From Sycon ciliatum (lineage: Eukaryota; Porifera; Calcarea; Leucosolenida; Sycettidae): a stretch of DNA of 64,000 nucleotides. Position numbers and translations under genes: made by a program. The stretch lies in assembly GCF_964019385.1 (NCBI RefSeq), contig NC_088651.1, forward strand, positions 5,958,496-6,022,495, read 5' to 3'. The notes beneath the pieces were generated by a model. The model was not told the DNA's origin and made no database searches. It was given only the letters and a program-made list of their open reading frames with translations. Positions 23,988 to 32,819 of the stretch are shown here, piece after piece; position 1 is the stretch's first letter; each line of letters opens with the position of its first letter.

Positions 23988-24279
23988 GTGGCCAGGAAGC
24001 ATATGCAAAGTCAAGATCACATGCAAGAGTTGTGCAAGGTTATCAATGCTGCCGACTTGCTCAACCTTGTCAGCTCACAGCATCTCTTGGAGGAGCACAC
24101 GATACGGGAACTGGAAACGAAGCAGGGAGACGACTTAAACCGTGACTTACTACTTCGGCTGCAGGAAGGTGGCAATGAAACGTTCGTGCCGTTCTTCCAG
24201 CATCTGTGGAGCGAGAGCAAGGATGTTGACGTTGTGCAGCGGATGCATCGGCAGATACTGCACTTGCTGCATACCTCCG
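23988..24279 (+). CDS. CARD-like exon, module 2
   Basis: Acceptor 'gttactgcag' ends at 23987; donor GTGAGT begins at 24280. The exon is 292 nt, phase 0 in and phase 1 out, exactly as the module 1 exon. It encodes about 97 residues with the helical CARD pattern: MQELCKVINAADLLNLVS, an ELETKQGDD loop, LLLRLQEGGNETFVPFFQHL, then a final helix VVQRMHRQILHLLH. The E-x-G-x-(N/A)-x-T-F-V-P-F-F block is the closest match between modules 1 and 2, so they probably arose by internal duplication. Confidence 0.72.
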
Positions 24280-24364
24280 GTGAGTATTTAGATAGTCTAT
24301 CTTCACATTGCTGGTTTTCCTTCCTCTCATCCCGACACATGTACAGGCACACACACACACACAC

Positions 24365-24401
<37 letters not shown>

Positions 24402-24436
24402 CACATGTACACACTAATGCACACATACTCACGCAT

Positions 24437-24474
<38 letters not shown>

Positions 24475-24672
24475 CTGTAGCTGCTACTACAATAAAACTC
24501 CCCTTATCTGGGCAGCTTGTGTCCGATCCCTGCCTGTAACTTGTAATTTCCCGTAGCTCACAACATGCATGAACGTGCGTTTACTGCATTCAAGTAAACG
24601 GTTTGTATGCCAATCAATAGTTTTGGGGGTATTTTTGTGTTGAGAACCCAATTTATTGTAATTCTAGATGGG

Positions 24673-25001
24673 CCGCAGGCAGGCATAGTGGGATGGTCTA
24701 AGACCATGATTGAGAAGCAGAGGGCACCAGGTTCAAGTCCTGCTTGGCACCGGAAGGATTTTTTCCAGCCGTGCTGCGACCCACAGTTAATTGGGAACTC
24801 GTGGCCTGGCATGAGGGAAGCATGGATGCAGCGAATGAGATTTTCGGTCTTTGACCACTTTGCTGGTGGGTCTGATCTACTCACCTCCCGCCGCTTTAGG
24901 AGCTGCATCTGCACCTTGATCTTTGAGGGTTGTGGCGTCCCAGCGGATGCGGAAAATTCGGCCTCCGGGCGAGTCTCATGCTAACCGCGAATCTTTCTTT
25001 T
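24673..25001 (+). mobile_element. tRNA-derived SINE with target-site duplication
   Basis: A tRNA-like head (B-box GGTTCAAGTCC at 24730-24740) is followed by the body shared with 7618-7838. The direct repeat ATTCTAGATGGG lies at 24661-24672 and 25002-25013, a 12-bp duplication as expected for LINE-driven insertion. The 3' end 'aatctttcttt' is T-rich. Confidence 0.8.
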
Positions 25002-25012
25002 ATTCTAGATGG

Positions 25013-25350
25013 GTCGGGAAGGTGCCCGGATTAGGGACATGCCCGGATTAGGGACGTGCCCGGATTAAGGACGTGCCCGGATTAGGGACGTGCCCGGATT
25101 AGGGACGTGCCCGGATTAGGGACATGCCCAGATTTGGGACGTGCCCGGATTAGGGACGTGCCCGGATTAGGGACGTGCCCGGATTAGGGACATGCCTGGA
25201 TTATGGACATGCCCGGATTAGGGACATGCCCGGATTAGGGACGTGCCCGGATTAGGGACGTGCCCGGATTAGGAACGTGCCCGGATTAGGGACGTGCCCG
25301 GATTAGGGACGTGCCCGGATTAGGGACGTGCCCGGATTAGGACGTCCGTG
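25013..25350. repeat. 17-bp minisatellite
   Basis: About 19 copies of GCCCGGATTAGGGACGT with minor variants (acat/acgt; a few one-base gaps). The unit derives from the MITE's own internal sequence. Confidence 0.9.
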
Positions 25351-25500
25351 ATTAGGCGAGTTTTGCTGTACTTCTTTTAGACTAGTGCTGAGAGGTTTTC
25401 CTTTATTTGATAACAAACTAGGTGAAGTGAATAACAATTCAGATTACTCAGATATAACCGAAAGCAGAGGAAGCAATGGTGACACTTCTTGTCCAGTGAA

Positions 25501-25550
<50 letters not shown>

Positions 25551-25613
25551 CGCTTGTTCGCGTTGACATTACCAAGCAAGCTTGGCTAGTCTTCGCATAA
25601 GCCAAATGAACAA

Positions 25614-25717
25614 AAGAAAGGGTTTGCTCCCCACACCGGAGCTCGCGCTATTCCGCCGACTTTAAGTAAAGTCGGCGGAATAGCGCGAGCTCCGGTGTGG
25701 GGAGCAAACCCTTTCTT
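25614..25717. repeat. Perfect 104-bp palindrome
   Basis: Arms 25614-25664 and 25667-25717 are exact reverse complements with a 2-nt centre. The outer sequence is AAGAAAGGGTTTGCTCCCC. It would form a cruciform or hairpin. A solo half-copy lies at 22708-22757. No flanking target duplication was made out. Confidence 0.88.
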
Positions 25718-26189
25718 ACAAATCATCGCCGAAGTCGCAACCACTACTTCGAACAAAAGAATAGGAAAATAAAATCAGAAAACAAGAGGATCAAGGCAAT
25801 TTAGGAATAAAAATCCACACACGCAAACACCATCCAAATAGCACTTGAAGCCAATCCATCTAAATGTTCAGACGAGAGGAAAACCAGACAATGCAACCAA
25901 AGAAAACGAGTGATTTAACCGTCACATGCCCAAAACAATATTATTATAATGGAATTAAAATGCTGCACTAAATATACAGACAGTACAGCCTTTGGAGACT
26001 TATATCTTCTCTTTCGAGGATACAAAGGCGCTCTGGTATTTTTGCAGAGGAATGGTGGGTCTTTCCTGGTTCTTTTGAGACCAAAATGGTGCAAACTCAT
26101 AGGGTTAATATTGCCATATGTGTGGCCATTGAATATTCTGTTTGTGGGTGTGTGTGGTGTCTGTGTGCTTGTTATCTGTACGTGAGTTT

Positions 26190-26210
26190 GTGCGTGTGTG
26201 TGTGTGTGTT

Positions 26211-26262
<52 letters not shown>
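26190..26262. repeat. (GT)n microsatellite
   Basis: GT tract with TTTG/CGAG interruptions in an intron. Confidence 0.92.
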
Positions 26263-26264
<2 letters not shown>

Positions 26265-26749
26265 TGCTTGTGCTTATGACAACTCAGGCAACAAAAAGCC
26301 ACCGGACTCTCAGGGCACATCCGTGTAAGTTCCCATGGTGTATTTCTTTTCCTTCTTCCTTCACCATGAGTTACACTTTCCAACGGCTGTAAGAGAGTTG
26401 GAAAGCACGTGTCTTTGTGCGTAGCCATGACAATCATGGTGGTTGAGTAGGGAGTCTGCGCAAAGCAGACACAGCCCAACATGGTAGTCACTTCGCAGTG
26501 GCTTACTTCCCCGACAGGATCAGAACTTCGCCATTGCCAGCCACTGGCTATGCAACTCTGTTGTTGTTTGCTGTGTTGTACAAGCGGAGCACAAAGACTT
26601 GTTATGATCTTGGTGAACTTTAATTAATACCATCACCCTGTCCTAACACATACCTCGGTATGAGTGTTTATCAACGTTGTTGTGTATACTTATTGGCTAG
26701 ATAGTTGAATACCTGCATGTCCGCTGACCTGTCTTTTGATCTCCATCTT

Positions 26750-26935
26750 TCTGCCTGTGTGTCCGGCCATCTGTCCGGCCATCCGTCTGTCTGTCCATTG
26801 CTGTGTCCATTTTACGTCCGTCTGTACATCCATCCGCCCGTCCATCTATCTGTCTGTCTGTCCATCCATGCGTCCATTTTTTTCGTCCGTCCATCTGCCC
26901 GTTCGCCTACCCGTCCATCCGTCTGTCTGTATGCC
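26750..26935. repeat. Degenerate (CCGTCCAT/CTGT)n array
   Basis: Tetranucleotide-like CCAT, CCGT and CTGT units fill the region just before the candidate exon at 26954. ORFs on both strands here (Asp/Gly/Arg- or Ser/Val-rich) are products of the repeat. Confidence 0.85.
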
Positions 26936-26953
26936 TTCTGGTGCGATCTGTAG

Positions 26954-26975
26954 ATCAACGTTTGAGTTGTGGAAG
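26954..26975 (+). CDS. Candidate end of CARD module 3 first-helix exon
   Basis: Acceptor 'tctgtag' ends at 26953; donor GTAAGT begins at 26976. Read in the frame that leaves in phase 0, the end is FELWK, matching the LWRE and LWNE ends of the two earlier first-helix exons, and it joins in frame to the exon at 28411. At only 22 nt from this acceptor, the true start may lie further upstream, where the array at 26750-26935 has eroded the sequence. The incoming phase (2) does not match the phase 1 exit of the 23988-24279 exon, so one more exon or a different acceptor is needed. Confidence 0.4.
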
Positions 26976-27052
26976 GTAAGTTATGATGATATTATGATGA
27001 TAATTATATGTATGGTCAGTTGTGACCATGAACATTACATCATTACCCGTAT

Positions 27053-27172
27053 GGATTATACCATGAGTACTAGGGGTATGCCGCCGAATATTTTCACGAG
27101 TGTGTTATCACAAGTGAAAATATAAGTGACACGGTATACACAGAGTACTGATGGTATAATCCATTTATCCCA
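27053..27172. repeat. Short fold-back repeat
   Basis: TGGATTATACCATGAGTACT and AGTACTGATGGTATAATCCA are inverted arms. An inner pair near 27092-27122 (tattttcac / gtgaaaata) also matches. A 32-bp tandem pair ('gaactgagtgaaccaagc') follows at about 27270-27335. Confidence 0.7.
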
Positions 27173-28202
27173 TGGTACTGCCTGAAATAGAGCGTGACCA
27201 ACAGTAGAATTTGTAAAAACCTCCCTTATTTACTCTTGGCGTGACCCGTGTGCACCGCGCGGGGGATATTTTTGAACTGAGTGAACCAAGCGGGCTATAT
27301 TTTTGAACTGAGTGAACCAAGCTGGCTATATTTTTGACCCCTATGGGGAATGTTGCTGCTTCTTTCCCGCTCAAATCGGATGCTGATTGGCTGGAACCAT
27401 GGTTTTCTTCTGTGCCATCGGATAAATAACTTGTATTTCATGCAGCGCGGTGAATGTGGATAATTGAAATATTGTCTTCTCCCCTGCCATACCTCTAATA
27501 CTTCTCTTTCTCTTTGTTTCTCTGGCCCGTGCCTCTTTGCCTCCCCTTCTCTTTGTTTCCCCATTTCATTACCCAGTATCTGGCTGTTTCTCATCTGAGA
27601 AAAAAACCTTACAAAAATAATGAGAATGTGAACGTCCATCTCCAGAATCGATGGCTGCAAAGCCACAGCAAAACCCATGGAAAATAGTGCCGAGATAAAA
27701 TCAGGCTAGTAATGAGTTTACAGTGCTCCGATACTGATCGCTACTATCTAGCTGAAAGGATAGAAGACAAGTCAGAAACATGTGAAAGAGAAGAAAAATA
27801 AAACGTGTGTGTTCATAACCAGCCAGCATCGAACTCTCGGCCACTCTCTGTAACTCTCTCTCTGCATCTTTCTCCCTCTGTGTCTGTCTCCACCTCTATA
27901 TCAGCCTCTATTTCTCTCTCAGCCTGTCCAGGCTCTCTCTCTATCTCTCTTTTTCTATCACCCTCCTTTTTCCCCTAGCTTCAGGCACAAGGTCATTATG
28001 CCTGTAAATATCTCAGTGTTTATGGTTCATATCACATTTTTGTCCTAGAGCTGAAGACTTTTTAGCTACCGAATGTTCCGGAGTATAGGCCACACTGGCG
28101 TGTAAGCAATACAGCCATCTACCTTGTTATTTCGTGGTTCATTTTCCCACCGTAGTATAAGACTTTTCCGGGGTGAGTTATGAGTATTTGAAGTGTGACT
28201 TC

Positions 28203-28368
28203 TACTCTGGAAAACCCGGTAATACTCTGGAAAACCCGGTAATACTCTGGAAAACCCGGTAATACTCTGGAAAACCCGGTAATACTCTGGAAAACCCGGT
28301 AATACTCCGGAAAACATGGTAATACTCTGGAAAATCCGGTAATACTCCGGAAAACATGGTAATACTTT
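28203..28368. repeat. 20-bp minisatellite
   Basis: Eight copies of GGAAAACCCGGTAATACTCT, the last three with small changes, ending about 40 bp before the acceptor of the 28411 exon. Confidence 0.93.
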
Positions 28369-28410
28369 ATTATATCAGAGGAACCCTGTGTTGTTTGTTA
28401 CTGTTAACAG

Positions 28411-28690
28411 GTCGTCAAAAAAGAAGAAGAAGATCTCAGTAAGCTGATGGCATCCGAGTGGAAGCGCCTGCTGCAAAAAATGCGCTTTGACCTTGAAATC
28501 TCCATCGAGGAACGCAACGAGATTGAGTCTCAACAGACCGACTTTGCTAGGTTCAAAGCGCTGCTCAGAGTCTACGGTCGCAAAGGAGAGGAAAGCTTTG
28601 CAGTGTTCTTGGACGCTCTAAATGAACTGGATTTGATGTCCAAGGCAAACACACTCCGTCAACTGGCGAAAGATGAATTCAGTCTACCCG
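28411..28690 (+). CDS. CARD-like exon, module 3
   Basis: Acceptor 'gttaacag' ends at 28410; donor GTGAGT begins at 28691. The exon is 280 nt, phase 0 in and phase 1 out, the same phases as modules 1 and 2. After an acidic-basic lead (VVKKEEEDLSKL) come WKRLLQKMRFDL, ISIEERNEIESQ, FKALLRVYGRKGEESFAVFL and LRQLAKDEF. The R-x-K-G-x-x-x-F-x-x-F-L end is classic for CARDs. It is more diverged from modules 1 and 2 than they are from each other. Confidence 0.72.
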
Positions 28691-29172
28691 GTGAGTATAC
28701 GGCTTTTGCCTTGCTGCTAGGCAGATTTTCCGGGTGAAGTGTATCATGCCTGCCAATGTTTGCAAACCTGACATCGGGACAATCACATACCTAGCTATGA
28801 CCATGTCTACAAGTGTAGCTGTGAGGCATGTGAAAAATACACTTTTGGGTGCCTATTACCACCCTTGATACTGGGACGGTCGCGGCCAAAAACGGGCTTG
28901 TTGGCAGGCATGGTGTATGTTTCCCAGCTTCTTTTTTGCAATACGTTTGAGAATGTGGTTGGATTTGTGTCATATGCCGATGCTTGTGTCTGGGTGCCTC
29001 TCGTACTGTGTGACGGGCATTGACAGCAGCTGTTGTGACTTGTTGATTGTGGCGCGCGGGCATAGGCCGCAATGACCTGATGGCCGTATGATATGCTCCA
29101 TTACGATACCCATCTCTCAGCTAACAGCGGCCAGTCAATGAAGCTTTTGCTGCTCTGGTTCCTCAATGTATA

Positions 29173-29359
29173 CAGTCAACTTCGCGTATAACGACACTCG
29201 GCGGGGTATCAGAAAAGTGTCCTTATTCGCGAAGTGTCCTTATACTCGAAGTCCCATCATATGTATTACAGTTGGATGGGACTTTGCTCTGGGCTGACTG
29301 GGCATGTCAATTCTGTCGTTATTCGCGAATTGTCGTTATATCTGCAGCGAAGTTGAGTG
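29173..29359. mobile_element. MITE, same family as 12208-12402
   Basis: Ends CAGTCAACTTCG and CGAAGTTGAGTG with flanking TA at 29171-29172 and 29360-29361. The interior 'ggcggggtatcagaaaagtg' matches the sister copies. Confidence 0.8.
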
Positions 29360-29584
29360 TATTCTCCATTGCATGTATGTACATTCAAGTGGTCTAGTAA
29401 TGTGTCATTGACCCCCCCCCCCCCCCCACATACTTCCTGTATGAGCTTTTGCAATACCTTGTGGGAGTAACACTTCCGAGCAGCGCCCGTCAATCCCAGC
29501 TGAGACTGCTGGGTCCACTGGTTTTGCTTCAAATCGGCTGGCACTCTTCTAAGCATGGTATTGACCCGAGGAATATGAAGGCAT

Positions 29585-29587
<3 letters not shown>

Positions 29588-29641
<54 letters not shown>
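29588..29641. repeat. (GT)n microsatellite upstream of an acceptor
   Basis: About 27 GT units ending about 60 nt before the acceptor at 29700-29701. Confidence 0.95.
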
Positions 29642-29644
<3 letters not shown>

Positions 29645-29701
29645 CGTGCGTGCATGCGCGTGTGCATGTGTGCGTGTGTGTGCATCCACGGACTTCTGCA
29701 G

Positions 29702-29747
29702 ACGGCTACCTGGAGAAATTGGACACTAGAATGAAGCGCAACAGAAA
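29702..29747 (+). CDS. Linker exon after CARD module 3
   Basis: Acceptor 'cttctgcag' ends at 29701; donor GTAAGT begins at 29748; 46 nt. Phase 1 in matches the exit of the 28411-28690 exon. It reads [15 protein letters not shown], a charged helix, and leaves in phase 2, matching the next small exon. It has no paralogous partner seen after modules 1 and 2. Confidence 0.6.
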
Positions 29748-30175
29748 GTAAGTCTTCTCTGAGTTAGCCTAGTTAGTCATATGACCTTCAGTTGTGCTCG
29801 GTGAAATATGACCCAATGTGCATTGCTGGTGACGCCCTGGACCAGTTCCGAATACATCCCTGTGTTTGTACATGTGTACGTCCAGCCGCATTCGTACCAC
29901 TTCCAGTGTGTCAAGGGCCGTGCAAGTTGAGGACGGCAAACGTGCACTCTGGGTCGGATTTTATCGAGCACAACTGTACACGTGAACTATGTGCAGGAAT
30001 GCTATGTCAGTTGAAGCAATGTAGGCTCCGGGATTATTTATTCGGCTACGTTCGTTGACTTAGAACGAGCGTGTGCAGCACGTAACATCAGTCTGCCCTG
30101 AAACTTATCGGCAACGAAAAATGTTGAGCTGGCCAATTCAGCAAGCTACACGCGGACTCCTTTGTGATAAAAGCA

Positions 30176-30270
30176 GTGTGTGTGTGTGTGTGTGTGTGTG
30201 TTTGTGTGTGTGCGTGTGTGTGTGTGTGTGCGTGTTTGTGTGTGCGTGTGCGTGTGTGTGTGTGTGCGTG

Positions 30271-30308
<38 letters not shown>

Positions 30309-30350
30309 TGTGTGTGCGTGTGTATGTGCGTATGTGTGTGTTTGTGTTTG
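30176..30350. repeat. Long interrupted (GT)n tract
   Basis: About 175 bp of GT with GC and TT interruptions. It ends about 34 nt before the acceptor of the next candidate exon. The overlapping Cys/Val and Thr/His ORFs are repeat artefacts. Confidence 0.95.
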
Positions 30351-30384
30351 CACATGTGATCTGCTTGTCTGTGTGTACTATCAG

Positions 30385-30421
30385 GGCCCGTCAAGATCCG
30401 GGGAAAGAGATGTATCGGAAG
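30385..30421 (+). CDS. Linker exon 2 after CARD module 3
   Basis: Acceptor 'gtactatcag' ends at 30384; donor GTAAGC begins at 30422; 37 nt. Entering in phase 2 it reads ARQDPGKEMYRK, continuing the basic helix of the previous exon, and leaves in phase 0. The next clear exon (31272) needs phase 2, so at least one further exon is missing or mis-bounded. A frame opening after 'cattgttgcag' at 30518 is a candidate. Confidence 0.5.
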
Positions 30422-30775
30422 GTAAGCAGGGGTGTAGCATAGCCCTTTTCAGTCCGATTTGGAAGGTCATGTGACATGACATAGTGTGCACAAGTCACCC
30501 TATTTTCATTGTTGCAGCCAAGTATACTGACTCAGCAAGCTCCTTTTATTTGGAAGTTTTGCGGCAAACTGCACTCAGAAACGAGTCTGACTCAGCAGGC
30601 TATACATCATTCACCTTTGATGTTGAACTACATATACTATCGGCTGCTTCTTAGGAACGATTTGCTGGAGGCTCGGACTTTGAGACTTGCAAACAAACAT
30701 GCTTCTTTTCCTTGAGTGGCAGGGAACAGCAAGTGGGTACAAAGACAGCACAGTCTAGTCTGTCACTTCACACCA

Positions 30776-30838
30776 GGGTTCAGGGTCCAGGGTTCAGGGT
30801 TCAGGGTCCAGGGTTCAGGGTTCAGGGTCCAGGGAGTA
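30776..30838. repeat. GGGTTCAGGGTCCA short tandem repeat
   Basis: Four to five units of GGGTTCAGGGTCCAGGGTTCA in an intron. It resembles telomeric-type G-rich repeats but is local. Confidence 0.85.
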
Positions 30839-31271
30839 GTAAAACAATTTGTCTCCTTAGCCAAGGCGTACCCAGATTCTACATGAAAGGCAGGAGATTT
30901 CTCTGGTGTGTGTGTGTGTGGGGGGGGGGGGGGAGTATATCAGTATCTTATTGTGTCCGTACCCGAAGGACACTCTCGTCGGCCGCTAACACCCGGTAAA
31001 CCCTAGCGGCAGATGGAGCGCCTACCAGTGGGGGTTGCTGTTGATTCTTATCTTACTTCGCAAGGCCAGAGTGAGGGGAGACGTTTCACAACCACTGGCA
31101 CAAGTGCCGAGAAATCCCATAAGCCACATGAGGGGGGGGGGGGGTGCTTCATGGGTGGGTGGGGGGGGGGGGGGGGCTTCATGAATATTCCTCCAAAACG
31201 TGTGTTGATATGTTTGAAATTATTCATTCCCGATTTTGGGCTCGTGACACATTACTACTGCTATTCTTGAG

Positions 31272-31588
31272 CATCATGGACCTCCTATCTATTTGCAATG
31301 CGAATACTTTTGCCCAGATCATCTACCCGAACCTGCACGACTTGAGTCAATGCATGACGGTGAGAGATTTCCTCACCGACCTCAGAACCAAGGACGTGGT
31401 CAGCTCCAGTCAGAAAACCGACATTGAAGAGAGAGGAAAGGACCCAGTCGATCAGGCTGGCTACCTGCTGGACTTGATGCAGCACAAGTCGGAAACGCAG
31501 CAGAAGGACTTCCTGTATATTCTGTACAAGCAACCCGGAAAGGTCAAGGACATTGCTAAGGACCTGCTACAGCAGCATTTCGAAGGGG
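31272..31588 (+). CDS. CARD-like exon, module 4
   Basis: The candidate acceptor 'attcttgag' ends at 31271. The donor GTATGT begins at 31589 and the exon leaves in phase 1. It encodes about 105 residues: MDLLSICNANTF, IIYPNLHDL, MTVRDFLTDLRTKDVVSS, IEERGKDPVDQAGYLLDLM, KDFLYILYKQ and IAKDLLQQHF. The LTDLR-x-KDV and LLDLM-x-H-x8-D-F patterns are typical of CARD helices 2-5. Helix 1 is inside this exon, unlike modules 1-3. Its exit phase joins exactly to the giant exon (G|TT), so this is the CARD next to the Cys/His array. Confidence 0.75.
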
Positions 31589-32819
31589 GTATGTACATGT
31601 ACATAGCATTAGAACTTTTTTAAATTAATTTTATGGATCTGTGTGTCTGGCTGTGTGTCTGGCTGTGTGTGTGTGTGTGTTTGTCTGTATGTGTCTCTCT
31701 TTCTGTCTGTATGTCTGTCTGTCTGTCTGTCTGTCTGCCGGCCTGCTTCACTCGTTCTTCCTATTCTCCTACTTGCCCTGTCTTTTTCTTCTTTTCTCTT
31801 ATTCGGGTACGCGAACAAACTTCGAATATGCAATGGTGATAAGATGTCATTGCATCATTCCTCCAATGGGAGTTGGATGTACCGGTACGCCTTGCTTCTT
31901 CTTCTTAGTGGTGCTCCTCCTGCGGAAATGTTCACGTCGAACTGACTCTGCTGTGAGCCACGAGAGGGCTTGAAAGCCCAGGAGCCCTCGCTATGCTTTT
32001 TTTGTATTTTACCTAGGTCATCATGACTATGTGCTATTCGAACGTATAGAAATGATTTGCAATACAAAACCTTGTGCCGGATAGTGGTTTTGCAAAGACT
32101 TTTCTATCAGTTCGAATAATACATGGCCTACATTGAAGGTATAACAAAAGCATATTGAGGGCTCCTGGGATTTCAAGCGTTCTTGCTCCTATTTTTTTTC
32201 GGTAAAGATTTGCATTATCATTGTCTGTACCGGCCGAGCATTAGCGTGCATAGCGAAATTTCTGCCTCCTTTTATCCCTGCGTGGATCACTATTAGTGCT
32301 TGGCTCCGAAACCTCTGCTGGTTGCCTTCTGAACACAGTCAAAACTAAACTGAAAAGCAGGGTACAAGAGCGAGGGGTTACAGCTTCTTATGACAAAGCA
32401 GTGCAGCCCAGCCACCTCTGTCTGTGCACCAATCCAAGTTACCTCACTTTTTTTTAGCCCCTCGTTTTGTGCCTCGGTTCCGTGTTTCTTCTGGTCAAGT
32501 TTTGTCTTTGCTAAATATCCCGGGTCTCTTGATTAAGCTGTCACAGTGAGTGAATGAGTTCCACACAGGGACGAAAGGAGATACTGTGGCTCGACAATGT
32601 CAGTTGTCTGATAAATTGACTAAGGACATGAAACTAACAGGTCCATGCCACCCTTTTCTCTCCACCCAACCAGTTTTCGAGCCGTGAATGGCATCTTTGT
32701 ATGTATCAGTAGAGCTGACAGTGTGCGGTATGTGGAGTGCGTCCGACACTCAGTGAATTCCAGCCTGTATGTTTATACATTTTGTCTGTCTTTGCGTGCG
32801 TTGCTTGTTCCCTCTGCAG

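Larger units (their letters stand above)
24490..25368. mobile_element. MITE with TA target carrying SINE and minisatellite
   Basis: The left end CAATAAAACTCCCCTTAT and the right end ATTAGGCGAGTTTTGCTG (ending 25368) are inverted and flanked by TA. Same family as 16982-17719. It is enlarged by the SINE at 24673-25001 and by the 17-bp array at 25013-25350. Confidence 0.65.

Noticed and set aside
25018-25352. CRISPR array
   Set aside because: The 17-bp units are directly contiguous with no spacers, in a eukaryotic intron.
30073-30474. Cys/Val-rich and Thr/His-rich proteins
   Set aside because: Translation of the GT tract.
30518-30715. Missing exon between 30421 and 31272
   Set aside because: Strong acceptor and open frame in the right phase, but no convincing donor that would give the phase needed at 31272.
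32645-32819. ATG 32645 as the start of the giant protein
   Set aside because: The residues before 32820 lack similarity to anything, a strong acceptor lies at 32819, and phase matches the CARD 4 exon.
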